Positions 47,922-60,251 of a stretch of 64,000 bases of DNA are shown piece after piece. The stretch's first letter is position 1. Each line of letters begins with the position of its first letter. This DNA is from Gordius sp. MW1 (taxonomy: Eukaryota > Nematomorpha > Gordioida > Gordea > Gordiidae). The notes under the pieces were generated by a model, which was given only the letters and a program-made list of their open reading frames with translations, was not told where the DNA came from and made no database searches. The stretch covers positions 7,516,501-7,580,500 of the forward strand of contig OZ038530.1 in the NCBI GenBank assembly GCA_964036665.1. The letters run 5' to 3'. Made by a program: the position numbers and the translations under genes.

Positions 47922-50436
47922 ATGTTTTTATAATGTTAATCGACTATGCCTTCCGGCTATTTATTTTATAATTAATATTGGCGCTTAAAACATCTTACTT
48001 TTTTTAATTAAATATTCATTTAAGTAATTATATTTTTATATCATGTCCAATATTTCATCATTTCTTTATTGGAAAAAAATTTGAGCTAATAAAGCCTTTA
48101 TAAAAAATTAGTATTACTTTATAAAATTACCATTATAAATGATCTTGTTACTATGAATTAATCAATGCGCAAATATGACATTAACACTTCAGAGGTTTGG
48201 TGGGGTTATAATGATCCCAAGCCGTTTAAAAATGCTGTGCAAAATAAATTAGTAAATATTACAATTTCATTTTTTCAGTAGCTTAACAAAATTTACCCTA
48301 GAATATTTCTGCAAAATTTGGATAGTTTTTATCCATTAGTTTTTAAGATAGAGAATGTTTTAGATGCCCTGAATCTTCCACAACCCCACCTTCCATAAAA
48401 TGAAGAAAAAAAAATTTCAACATTTTTTTTGAATTATATTATTAGAACCCATTATTGTAAACCCATTTGTGAAGAAATTTTTTGTTTACATATCTTTTTA
48501 TTTAAAATATTCAAATTTTAAACTCTGATATTAACATAATAAATTTTCCTCGTGGTATTTCAAAGTGCTTATTTGTGTGATTATTACTGCATTTTTTGAT
48601 TTTTTAATAAGTCTAATATTAAAAAGTACAGTTTTTTTATAGTTCTTCGTCTGAAGATGGTATATGAACGATTCTATGATTACATATACTAGAGTAGTCA
48701 TGGTGAGTGAGTTAACAGGAGATTAAGATGAAGAAGAGTTAATTGATATGCCTAACAAAATTAGTTACTTTTATAGGAAATAACTTAGAAGCTTTTATTA
48801 TATGATATATTTCAAAGGGAAAGACAATACTAAGTGGCAAAAAATTGTTATAATAAAAATGTTAGAATATAATAGAATTGTGTATTTCATTTAACTGGAG
48901 TAAAGCCATATGGATGGGCAACCAAAACTCCTCTTGATAAATTACTTATTACAGATGAAATAATTAAGAGTAGAGTACAATTTAGCAAATTTATGACTAT
49001 ATATATATGTAGAAAATGTATATATAACTATTTTTGTGGCCTCATAAAATTTCTTATATAACATTTTTCATTTTAATATTCTTCATTAATTTTGATATTT
49101 TATTGTAAATCTATATGAAAATTTTTATAAAATAACATTTGACTTTATAAAAAAATGAGTTGAGACTAATAGTTACTTTTTTGGCCTAAAAAATTTAAAG
49201 CCAAAAATTGCCTATTTAATCTCTATTTTTTTGTTTTTAGGTTAATTTTTGCCATTCCACATTTATAGTTTCAACCTACTTTTACATAATCTTATTGATT
49301 AAACCATAAAATAGAATATATTTTTTTGGTATGAGCCAAAATAGTCATTAGGGGAAAAATTTTGGGGTTCTCTAATTATAGGCATAAAATTTAAATCACT
49401 TGATCAAATAGGTAAATTAATATATTAATGAACGTATAAGAGTTAAAATATTATTCTTGCAAATTTTGACAAGTTTATATTATAAAATCTCTAAGTTATA
49501 GCTATTTAAAGTTTGGGGTAATTATAACCCCAAATACCATCCGTGTTAAAATTTTTAACCCAACCTCTGAAGTGTTAATAAGTGATGACTGGACCTGGAC
49601 TAATTTGCATGGAGAAAAGATAATCAATTACATAATTATGACTTCGCGTATATGTTGAGATATAACATCACGAAGAAATAAACAAAATAATATAACAAAT
49701 TGGCAAAGAAAAAATTGTTGATCTTGTACAGATAATGCAACCAACATTTAAATTTGAAAGCTTTTGAAAGCTATTAACACCGCACTTGAATGTTTTGGGT
49801 GTGTAGCCATTGGCTTGAACCTACTAGTCATCAAGGACATTTGTTCAAAAGTGAAGTCATACATATTTTGATTAATAAAGCCAAGAATATTATCAAACAT
49901 GTAAAGCGCAATGCAATTCTTACATTGATTATAAAATAAAAACAATTGCTCAGGGAAAGCTAATTTTTAAGAAGTGGCAATCAATGAAAGTTTTGAAGAT
50001 AACGACAAAAGGGAAATTTTCTTGGGTAACGAAAACTTTTGGAACTTTATACAAACTTGCCCCTCCTAGGTCTTATATATTCTAAAATATTGCAGGTAGA
50101 AGGGGACAGAGCATTTTTCCGATTTAATCGAAGCATTTTGTTAAATATACAAACCGGTGAAAGAAGGGTAATCTCCAAGAGCAATAACATAAATCACCTA
50201 ATTAAAAAAGGTACTTTTTGTTGTCAAGCTCTTCATTTGGTCTCATATTTGCTGCGAGTTACAAAAAACTCAGGAACAAATAGCTAATAACAAAATTACG
50301 CAAAATTGTGGCCATAAGATACAATTTACACTTTATCAACCAAGTAAACCCACCCAATTATCATGCAATGTCATCCTCAGATTCTACAGATGGTGATCTA
50401 TGAAAAATTTAATCAAATGCCGAATAAGGGGGCATT

Positions 50437-50860
50437 CGTGATGACGCGCGAAGCCAAAAAAAGCGAAGTTGATTTTTGGGCTAATGTATCAAACTCTTCA
50501 TTTTTTATTAATATCTTTAATTTCATCGTGAAATTTATCTTATATTAATGGTATTCATTGAAAAAATCGTAAATATTCTATAAACATATAAAATTATATA
50601 AAAAATACATACATACCAAATTCAATTTTTTAACCATCGCGCAAAAGGTACAAAATTATTTGTATCTTATTTTCGTTGGCTTTTTGCCGCGGACGAAAAT
50701 AATCGTCTGCGGTTTCACTATGAACGCCTCTTATTTACAGTTATTTTCGTGATATATGATAAATATCACGATTCAATATAAAGATATTAAAAAAAATGAA
50801 GAGTTTGATAAATTAGCCCAAAAATTCACTTCGCTTTTTTTCGCTCCGCGCGTCATCACG
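50437..50860. mobile_element. Fold-back MITE with arms of about 105 bp
   Basis: CGTGATGACGCGCGAAGC (50437) and the reverse of GCTCCGCGCGTCATCACG (50860) open arms that match over about 105 bp (including AATTTTTGGGCTAAT, CAAACTCTTCATTTTTT). The 210-bp middle has CGCGGACGAAAATAATCGTC. No coding capacity; an overlapping open frame at 50363-50548 ends in the left arm. Target duplication not seen. Confidence 0.8.
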
Positions 50861-53129
50861 TCTTTTTTATACATAAAAAACCTAAACTTTTTAGATGCAT
50901 TTATTAAATTATGTAACCGTTTTTCTTAATAAATCTAGTTAAAATTGATGTTAAATGTGTTGTTCTTAATGTTTCTATTATTTTCAAGGTGTTGATTTAC
51001 CCTACATGGGGCTATTATAAAATTTCCTTTTTTTCCCATAAGTTTCATTATTTAATTTCCCCTTGGAAATTTCCCCAAAGATAGCGCTGGAGAAAATATG
51101 ACATCTCTAATACTATTTAACTCGAAGGTATAAATTTGCTCATTAATAACTTTTAATTCCTTGCTAAGGCCCAATAAAAGGATAAAGTTTAATAATATCA
51201 TACTATTTTATCATAATAAATTTATTGAGATCCTATATAATAACGTTAAAATAATGAAAAATATGCGAGAGTAAAGGCCTGGATAGCCGAGCATCACTTC
51301 TCATCCAAAAATTTCTAAAGAAGCTGACAACCTTAGTGTGACTAACAGCTATTGGAATTACATCATTATTTAAACCAAGTTATCTCAACATTGCAAATAC
51401 AATAAAATAAGCATTATTGTTCGAAACATAAAAGTTTTGAGGTCTTACGTTAATTGAACATATACAATTTAATTAAAATGTTAATTATAAAATTCAAACA
51501 ATTCTGTTATAGTGTGAAATCCATTATATATAACAAAGTTTTTACTTAATCCATTTGTTGTTAATTTTCGCATAAAATAATTATGTATTAAAAGCTTGTG
51601 TTCATAAATTTTAATTTATTGATTAATTGCAGCATTTTGCAAAAAATTTAGTGATTTTAAATGCATCTGCCAAGCCTACCTTTTGACGTAATATGTTATG
51701 AATGTGATGGGTTGAAAATTTTTGAGGTGTGCCATGGGTTTAGGCATAGCAAGCTCCTAACAGATTCATGAGTTAATCTATTGCGATGTTTTTGAATAGT
51801 CAGAGGCACCTTTAAAAACAATCTTTCGGCAGGCACTGAGGTCGCCGGGGTGAAAAAATCTCTAGCCATTGCTGCTAAATTGCGATAATTATTTTATATA
51901 CAATTATTTAGTCATTTTTAAAAAATATGTTGGATACATAATAACTGTTAAATGCTTAGATTTTCTGAAGCATCTAGGTGGACTGAAAAAAGTTTATGGG
52001 CAGTTTAATTCCTTAATAACTTGAGTAGGGTATATGTTATAGGAATCCTTATGATGGTACCGTTTGAGATGTCGTTGAAGACCTGAAGTATTGCTATCAG
52101 TCATTTTAACTGCTTTAAAGCATAGTTTATACTTCCCCCATGGGTGCGAATTCTTATAAAAAACATCCATCCCTACAATCGCTATTGTTAATTTCTCGCT
52201 ATAACCAGTTTTTGTAATTTTTTTTGTATCTATATCATCGTTGTTATAATCACTTTACTTCATTTTTATTTTTTGAGACTTCATCTTCTCCTTTTTTTCC
52301 CTGAAGATGGACCATAAGTGTCCGAAATATTACGTTCCATTTCCCTCTACCTACGCTATCAATCCAAATCCACCGTATTTATACAATGAAATTTACATAA
52401 TTAATTGTTCATATACCCTAAGGGCCACTAATAACATGATGTCTATTGAATATGATTATATTACAAATTTGAAATGCGCGCGAAGCGGATAGTTAGGTGC
52501 GTAAGTAATTTAGTATCAAATGTTTAAAAATCATATCAATTTGCATTTAATATCCTACATGTAAATCTCATAAAATAAAAACTATTAATTAGTTAAATTA
52601 AGCCATAGTTAAAAATAAAAACTAAAGCCGAGATCTCGCTGATAAAAGCTTGTCCCGTCTTAAGGTAAATATTCTCGTTTCCGTCTCGAGACGAGACCGA
52701 GATTTTTCTCGGTTTCGCATCACTAGAGTTTAATGAATGACGCAGCAATATTATTATGTTTCTTAATATACAATATTAGTGTTGAAAAAGTAGAGGATTG
52801 GCTTCAGGTCGGAAACCGGCTATAAAAATCAATTCCAAAAATAGTGTCAAACAAAATCTTACAACTGATAGCTAGGGCGCCCTCTACAACAAACGTGAAA
52901 ATATACAAGGATTACTGCCAAACAAAGGCGATTACGGAAATTAGTTCTGGAAAGAAGGCGAGTGCTAGAATGTGGGAACGTTAACGGGAAAGAGCATCGA
53001 AGTCGCAAAAATGCGAAAAATAAGAAAGGTACACATCGCCTGCCTATATTAAACGTGGTGGAAAGGAACCAAAGCTCGGGAGTTAGGAGAAGGATGCAAA
53101 CTATTCTACAGTGGGTCACCAAATAATAG

Positions 53130-53545
53130 ATAAATCAAGAATGTAGGAGAATTATCAAGTGTAAAAGAGAGTCACGAAAAAGGTCGTCGCGAAAAATGCC
53201 GCCTACACAGAGATGGGAAACAAATTGGACCATAAATAAGGCGATAGGCTTATATATAAATTGGCCAAGATAAGGCAGAAGAATTGTCGCGATGTCGAAG
53301 TTCTTAAAATAGTCAAAAACAATAAGGTAAACCTTATTCAAGCCGAAGGAAATGATGGAAAGGATATTTTAAAACACTTATGAATATTGCAAGACAAAGA
53401 TTCTCTTCCCGATATTCAGCCAAACATAAGTATAATCGAACTCTTTCAGAGGATAAAGTTAGGACAAAAAATGCACAAGATGCAAAGAGGAAAAGCTAAT
53501 GGCCCCGATGGAATACCTATGGATGGGTTGCTCGGATGCCGTGAA
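53130..53545 (+). pseudogene. Fragment of a LINE reverse transcriptase
   Basis: With several stops and shifts the plus strand reads GDRLIYKLAKIRQKNCRDVE, KIVKNNKVNLIQAEG, IIELFQRIKLGQKMHKMQRG and KANGPDGIPMDG. The order YKLAKxRxxxxRD .. LxxMKxGKAxGPDGIP is the linker and finger region common to LINE ORF2 proteins. It is a different family from the 39.6-kb LINE. Sequence from about 52860 may be a decayed upstream extension. Confidence 0.7.
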
Positions 53546-53555
53546 AAGGGAGTCA

Positions 53556-53740
53556 CGAGTAGTGATGATCAAAACCTAGGATTTGCATCCCCAACCTGAG
53601 GGATCAGGTTAAGGTTGCAAAAAACCTGATAAGGTTTTTTCAACGCCCAAACCTTAACCTGAGGTTGATCCCGAAAATTAACCTGAAAAACCTTGAGGTC
53701 AATTTTACACCCAACCTGAAACCTCAGGTTAACCTGAAAA
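53556..53740. repeat. AACCTGAGGTT-rich end of a probable DNA transposon
   Basis: TAGTGATGATCAAAACCT (53559) resembles a hAT terminus. It is followed by at least eight AACCTGA / TCAGGTT words in both orientations up to 53735, as expected for subterminal transposase sites. The matching right end was not found. Confidence 0.45.
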
Positions 53741-56282
53741 ATTCTTGTTTTTTATATGATAAATTTAAGTCTAAATTTTGTATTTTAAATATTTTCATTA
53801 TTCAAGATGCATAAAATTTTCTATATATTCACAATTCATAGTGAAGGAAAAAGAGTTTGTTGTTATTTTAAAAAAAATTTGAGAAATTATTAATATACAA
53901 ATGATTTAAATATTTAACGTGTATATTTGGTAAAAACGTCATCTTTATTTTAACAAATTTTCATAAGGCGTTGGAATGCATTGCATTGCATTCATATACT
54001 ATGCAGGCAGCATAGCACTGTAGTGTATGATGTGTGATAAAATAATGGGGCTGGGTAGGGTGTGTCGTGTGTGTTATGTGCGTATCTTGTAAATTTAATA
54101 CAACCTTATCGTTATGTTATGTTCGGGGTGGGAACGATACACACACCCCCGTTCTCTCCTGCACATTCTCCCTTCCAACCTTAACCCACCCGGTTCCAAA
54201 ATGAACACACCCGGGTTCCCACCTAAACTCCACTTGTTCCATATTAAAAACACCCCACCCAGCCTATACACACACCCCACTCGTGCCTAAATTCACCTCC
54301 CCCCTCTCCCCCCAATTATATGCTTGTTGTTGCAATGCAATATGCTTAGCTTAGCATGTGTGAGATTAAATTAGGGGGGCACGCTTGCAATATATATATA
54401 TGCAACTTTAACAATTGAAGTGCCGTATGATATTATACATAATTATTTGAAATAAATCTCGCTTTAAAGGAGAAAAATAAATTGTAAAATTTGAATTTTG
54501 TTAGAAATAGGAATTAAAATATTATTATTAACAATAAAATTGACAAGGTTTTTCACACATAAATGATTACATTTTTTGTACAACTAATTACGTAGATTGT
54601 GTATAATGCTAAAAAGTATCCACCGCGTAACATTATAAAAAACATTCAATATTCGTAATGAACTCACGATGATTACATCAAAGGTCTAAAACTATTGCCT
54701 CAAATTTTTTAGCCAACGACATTATTTATTGCTAATTAAGGAACTCATAAATCTCATATTATAAACAATTAAATATACGTAAACATGTAAATTTATGGCA
54801 ATCTATGTCTGGCATTGTCTTTTATTAAATCTGTAATATTTATTGTCAGGTGAATAAAAGCGATGTTGATGAAATGCTACGTTTATGAAGGTTTTAAAAC
54901 CACCATTTTTTTCTAATTTTAAAGGGTTTTGGCATTAAAATTTTTTCTCGTCATTAGAGCGAGGGGCTACGCTCATGCAAACCACTGGTTTAAATTTATT
55001 ATTAAAATAATAATTCTAAAGAATAAAAATTATTTTTTAAATTATTACTAAGAATATGTAAATAATTCTTGTCGAGATTAGACCGAGATTTTTCTAGGTC
55101 GAGACAAGATTATGATTCTCATAATCGTACCCGAAACGTGAACCAAAATTGACTCTTGGTGAGACAGGCGAAATAGTAACTGATGGTATGAGTATATTTG
55201 AATCTCTTAAAATTAATAAGAAAAATGATTTAACTTTAAATTTTTATACACCTTTTAATTCATCATATTTTTCTTAGTTGAAATATAGTTATAATTTTTA
55301 ATACGATAGTATGTGATGGTAATAAGTAAATAATTATGTTCATCCTTAAATAAAAGTTGTATTGTAGTTTTAGAAAAAGCTTAGAACAAATTATAATGTG
55401 AAAAGTGTAGGGAGGTAATTGGAGTGCGAAGTGCCTCCGGGGATACGTTATTTACCGTTGTGTTGTCAATCAAATTATCGTTAAGTGGTTGTAACTTATA
55501 TATTCGTTTGATATACACGATTTACTCACTTACTAGTTTTGTTTTCCTTCGTAAAGTGTATTAAATAATATTCCCAGTCCTAACAGTGGCGACGTGAAGC
55601 AGAAACCTACGCGGAGATGCAGAAGTATAAAGGAACGGAGAACATCGACGCTTTTATACACAATTTGAGCTATTCCTAAGGAACAGTAAGCCTGAGATAG
55701 ACGTGCAAGAAATATCATTTTCTAATTTGCATAAAATAGGTTTAGTCTTGACGCTTTAATTTAAAAAGCTGAGCATGAAAACTTATTTAAGTAATAAATT
55801 TGTTTTAATAAAATGTAACTTATTATGATAGCACAAGATTTTTTAAGCAATTGCTAAATTTTATTTAGCCATCAGCAAATCACTAATTGAATATTCGTTA
55901 ACAAATTATTGCCCTTACAGACATTGGGGCAGCAATGAGGGGAGAAATATGGTAACGGTAATGTAAGAGACAGTATATTACTACCCATTTATTAAAAATT
56001 TGCAACATTATGGGGGAGGGGCTATTTGCCCTCCTCCCTTTCCATGATACCAGCCAGAATCGTCTCTAAATATTTTGCTTCCTAAAAACTTAAGGTAGAC
56101 GACTCGCAAAAATTATTGTCAAGAGATTTAATGTCTCATGTTTAATTAGCCGAGTAATTTTGACGCGAGAAAATCTTCTAGCGATAAACTTTGATAAAAT
56201 ATAATAATTTAAATGTTGATTTTAGTTATGTGATGTAATGTAGTGTTAGTTGTTCTTCATTTTCCATTTTTGTTTATCTAAA
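53741..56282. other. 2.5 kb without a gene, upstream of the hnRNP gene
   Basis: A C-rich/ACAC stretch with degenerate ACACCCCACC-type repeats lies at 54120-54320. A degenerate TCTCG/CGAGA patch (55065-55110) resembles the ends of the hAT at 46874. The last 100 bp before 56283 are the probable 5' UTR. No promoter motif is clear. Confidence 0.45.
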
Positions 56283-57600
56283 ATGAATCAATTCGAAAAT
56301 TTTCAAAAAATCTTTATTGGGGGTTTAAATCTTAAAACAAATGAAGAAACATTAAAGGCTGAGTTTGAAAAATATGGGGCCATAGTAGATTGTGTAGTAA
56401 TGCGCGATAACAACACTCAGAAGTCTAGGGGATTTGGCTTCGTTACTTTTGAAGATCAAGCTTCTGTTGATAGAGCTATGAAAGAACGTCCTCACACAGT
56501 TGATGGCAAGGAAGTTGATTCTAAGCGAGCAGTGCCTAGAAACGTAAGTTAGAATGTTAAAAATGATGATTTAAATTAGTTACAAGGTAAACCTGATGCA
56601 TATATAACGGTCGATAAACTTTTTGTTGGAGGGATTAAAGATGATACTACTGAAGAGATGTTATCTGATTATTTTGCAGGCTATGGTAATGTGACCCACA
56701 TTGATGTAAAAAAAGATCATACAACTGGGAAACCACGGGGTTTTGCATTTGTTACATTTGATGACCATGATCCAGTAGATAAAGCTTTATGTAAGATTAC
56801 CTGCATTATACTAATGTTTTAGTATTTGATCAGCATGTTATTAATAATCACAAAGTTGAGTTGAGAAAAGCACTCAACAGAAATGAGCTTGTATCAATCA
56901 ATGGGAAAACTTCAGGACCTATGGGGAGTTCTGGACGTGGTAGAGGTATGATTATTTTGATAACATGGTAAATTAGGTCGAGGAAGAGGGGCATCTTCTA
57001 TGGGCTATCAACCAAATATGCAGAGTAACTTTGGTGGATTTAATCCAAACATGGACATGATGGCCAATTTTATGGGTGGCTATCCTGGTAATTTATTTGT
57101 TAAAATGTGATGAAACAGAAGATAGGGACATATGATTCATGATTATTTATCTTTTCTGAATACAACATTTTGTTTGGGGATTATTAATCCAAATTTTTTA
57201 GATGGTTTTAACAGTATGAACTCCATGGCTGCCTACTCAGGGAATGATTTCTACAATAAACCTAAAATGCCAGGTGGACCAAGACAACAAATCCCTTTTC
57301 CAAATCAAATACCTTATGGTGGCAATCAACAAATGTGGGGTGATGGGATGAGTGATCCCATGATGTCAGGTTTGTGTTTATTTTGTCATCTATTCATATT
57401 GGTTTCTAATGTCTCATAAAATTATACCTACATGATTATATTATTTAGCCTCTGGAAATATGATGCCAGGTAATTTTGGTGATTTTGGAACAAATTATGG
57501 TGGTGCACAGCCAGGTTCAATGAAACCTGCTAAAACTTTTACCAATCGATCAAACAATCCTTACAATAATAATCCAGGAGGTAATCGTACTAATGGCTAG
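56283..57600 (+). CDS. hnRNP A/B-type RNA-binding protein, two RRMs, 6 exons
   Basis: Nuclear mRNA-binding protein, expected to act in splicing, export and mRNA fate. Exons: 56283-56543, 56580-56790, 56823-56945, 56977-57087, 57202-57369, 57449-57600; 341 residues, all phases consistent. RRM1 (about 9-85): RNP2 KIFIGGL at 9-15, RNP1 RGFGFVTF at 49-56. RRM2 (about 98-175): KLFVGGI at 100-106, RNP1 RGFAFVTF at 140-147. VVMRD and HxVDGKEV..KRAV are typical of hnRNP A1/A2B1 and RRM2 [12 protein letters not shown] matches that group better than Musashi. The tail is rich in Gly, Asn and Met with SGRGRGRGR (RGG-like), as in hnRNP A/B low-complexity domains. I chose ATG 56283 because it sits just before RRM1. 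Introns are 36, 32, 31, 114 and 79 nt. Confidence 0.95.
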
Positions 57601-57608
57601 TTTTTAAT

Positions 57609-57671
57609 GTAAGTTTTTATAAACAATGATTTAATTAAATAAACATATTACATAATTGTTCATTCTTTTAG
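57609..57671 (+). other. Possible 3' UTR intron of the hnRNP gene
   Basis: Eight bases after the stop codon, GTAAGTTTTT opens a 63-nt stretch ending CATTCTTTTAG. If spliced, the exon junction would be very close to the stop, below the usual distance that triggers nonsense-mediated decay. No cDNA is available to confirm. Confidence 0.4.
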
Positions 57672-59397
57672 GTAACTAAGCAACTAAACAAATCACAAAA
57701 TTATCAAATAATTAGGATGATTAAATGCTAAATAATTAGAAGAAGGAAAGTGTACATAATATGTTAAACATTAAATAATTTGTGGTACATGTCTTATTTA
57801 TAATTTTTATAGATTATATTGTACATAGTTTATTACATAATTGTAGTTTATATATTAAATTATCTATCATTTTTTGCATAAGTAATAATATTGGTGTCTA
57901 AATGCTAAATTAAATCCTAATGATATATATATGTTACCCACAACAATTATGTTAACGTTTCAGGATTGTTATTTTTCCTGCATTTTTTAAGTAAATTAAA
58001 TAATATCTAAAAGATAACCTAGATCCAGGTAAGGATATTTTCATGTAATGGCGTTAGAAGATTCATTTTTATTATTTAAAGAAAATCATCAATACACATG
58101 CACAAATTAAAATAGCTACATTATTGAATCTATAAATTGTTCTTGCAATTTAACTGTTAGTCAAAAAAATATGTTTAGCTTTACCACAAGTAGGTAGATG
58201 TACTAAATTATCAAAATAAAATAGCTTTATTCCCTAAATTTTCTCCTCTTAATTTTGGTATAAATAATTTTTAAGTGTAATTTGCAGAGTTCTTCAATTC
58301 TTCTGCCCAAACTCAGAAATTATTTGTGCTGCTAAATATTATACTTGTCCATCAAATGTTTTAGGTCCTAGATAAAAAAATAATAAGTATCATAAATAAA
58401 TTGCCCTTAGAATATCCTTTTGGATTATATGGCCAACATGCTTATTCCCCTTTTTGATAAACTGGTAAATTTTTTGTATTGACAGAAACTACATATATTT
58501 TATATAATTAAATAAGAAAAAGATTTTCTGGAGGTTGAATATTATATAAAAAATAAAAATATCATTAAGTCTGATCTTTTTAAGGTGTTTTTCCTAAATT
58601 ATGAATTTAAAATGCTATCAGGGCGGGGGTTGGGCTTTTCTGCTCTGTGCTAATTACTAATAGTAGGTGTAAACGTCATTTAGGGACTAAATATCTTTAG
58701 TTATAAATTTGGTGCATAGAATATTTTGGTTATTTTATCAATAAAGCTAATAAATAGGTTATTAAGCTTGTCATAAATAATTAGGAGTTTGTTTGGTTGC
58801 ATAATTTATTTTAATTATAAGGCTTTTTATGCGAATGATGGTACGTGATCTTAGTAATAATTCGAAAAAGTTGTTTTTTCATTCTATTGTTATAAAAATA
58901 TTCCCTTTGCTGTTTTTTTGCCAGGCCATCGCTATCAAACCTCTATGGTTGGGTTATTAAAAGACTAATTTAAAATTGTGTAAGTTAGAAGCACCTGCAT
59001 ACGTTTCCCCATCTGAAATTGGTTCGGATTAAATTTATAAAAACTATCAATTTTGGGTTGGATTATCTTGATTTTGCAAAAATTCCGTTTTGTAATAAAT
59101 TATTTGAAAAATGGAGTAATAATACTAATGGGGTTGGCGTTAAAATTAAAGATGCGCCTTCCGGTTGAAAGGTACGATGATATATTTGTTTACATTATAA
59201 GAATAAATTCACCATATTATTGCCTATTTGCATCCTTAGTAAAGACAATATCATTTATTCTAATAAAACTTTTACTTGTGAATTGTTAAATCTGGTTTAA
59301 CCTTATAGGACATTAAGACATGTGTTTTATCCCCAGAAAAACTTTATTAAACTTCCAGTGTAGTTTATAACACTGGCAACAAATAATGGATTTCTAA
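57672..59397. other. Downstream of the hnRNP gene, no gene seen
   Basis: AT-rich sequence. The 3' UTR probably ends in the first few hundred bases. The open frame at 59053-59289 has no recognisable domain and I do not support it as a gene. Confidence 0.45.
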
Positions 59398-59940
59398 CCT
59401 ACAAACGGTTTGCAGAGTATGGTAAAGTTTCTTACGGTGAACACAATATTTTTATTTTTCCCCTTTATGTCAAGTTTTGCTGTCAAAGTTGCTAAAACAG
59501 AGATTTTGGCATTTTTAAAACGATAATAATTTGCAAATAATCGGTAAAATTTTAATTTATGAAATTTCATATATAAACAAAGAGGAAAAAATCATTAAAC
59601 TTTTTTAACTATAGCTTTATTAATTTTTGATAAATATTCAAAATTAACTTATTCTATCTTGTTGACAAATTGCTCTAGACTTATGGTCCTCCCTTCCCTT
59701 TAACACTAGGAATTTGTTGTTAATCTACTGGCACGGGCCGGATGAGTCCTAATATAACTTAATGGGCTCGTATACGTCACAAAATAGATTAGATTCTTTG
59801 TGTTTTCTTGTATAAACAAAGGTGTGTTTTTAGCAACTTTGACATCAACTATTTCAAAAATATGACTTATAGGGAAAAAACAAAAATAATCGTGTTCATC
59901 GCGAAAAACTCATAATCCGCAGTTTGCCGGTTAATTTTCC
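59398..59940. mobile_element. Fold-back MITE with diverged arms of about 110 bp
   Basis: Left arm from ACAAACGGTTTGCAGAGTAT (about 59400), right arm reversed from AACCGGCAAACTGCGGATTA (about 59935). Both then share a GAACAC, TATTTTT, TTTTCCC, TGTCAAAGTTGCTAAAA order. The middle (59500-59810) is non-coding. Arm similarity is perhaps 70%, so the element is old. Confidence 0.6.
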
Positions 59941-60062
59941 TAATTTTAGACTGGTCTTGATTTTTAAGATGTGATGAATAATTACTAGTTAATATTATAA
60001 AATTTATCCCTTTTTAATGGTGTATAATATCAAAATGTAAAAAATAGAATGCTGATCAACCG

Positions 60063-60251
60063 GTCATTCGTAATGAGCGTGAAGCGATGCGAAGCGTTCT
60101 TGCAATTGTTTTTAGTTGTTAATAGGGAAATATAGATAATTTTTAACTTGTTCGATTAAGTCCATTATAAAAAAGCCAAATATATAGGAACTATCTTACA
60201 CACTATAAGTGTCCTAAATTTTCGCAGCCCTTCGCGCACATTATGAACGAC
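60063..60251. mobile_element. Short MITE, 189 bp
   Basis: GTCATTCGTAATGAGCGTGA on the left and, reversed from the right, GTCGTTCATAATGTGCGCGA form imperfect inverted repeats of about 22-28 bp. Interior AT-rich, no coding sequence. Confidence 0.6.

Larger units (their letters stand above)
47113..51108. mobile_element. Nested hAT-like element, about 4.0 kb
   Basis: Flanks TATACTAT (47105-47112) and AATACTAT (51109-51116) agree at 7 of 8 bases. Ends read AGATGGCAG and, reversed, AGAGATGTCA. Subterminal GGGAAATT / AATTTCCC words lie at 47140-47205 and 51045-51075. The coding content is reduced to short open frames (49748-49945, 50039-50287) in which I recognise no domain. Confidence 0.4.
46874..52725. 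mobile_element. hAT-like element 5.85 kb with 8-bp target duplication
   Basis: GAGTTTAA stands on both sides (46866-46873 and 52726-52733). Ends are TAATGTTTCGATCTCG and, reversed from the right, TAGTGATGCGAAACCGAG, imperfect inverted repeats of hAT type. Next to both ends are clusters of TCTCG/CGAGA words. No intact transposase is visible inside; the interior is broken up by a second hAT-like element. The distance is large for a non-autonomous element, so it may be the ruined shell of an autonomous one. Confidence 0.55.

Noticed and set aside
52859-53341. Minus-strand open frames of 87 and 68 codons
   Set aside because: The opposite strand carries a recognisable, though broken, LINE RT fragment in the same place.
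54095-54280. Minus-strand open frame of 61 codons with Gly-Val repeats
   Set aside because: It follows a C-rich, ACAC-type degenerate repeat and has no other support.
56250-56282. Upstream extension of the hnRNP reading frame with a non-ATG start
   Set aside because: The first ATG of the frame is at 56283, immediately before RRM1, and fits the family.
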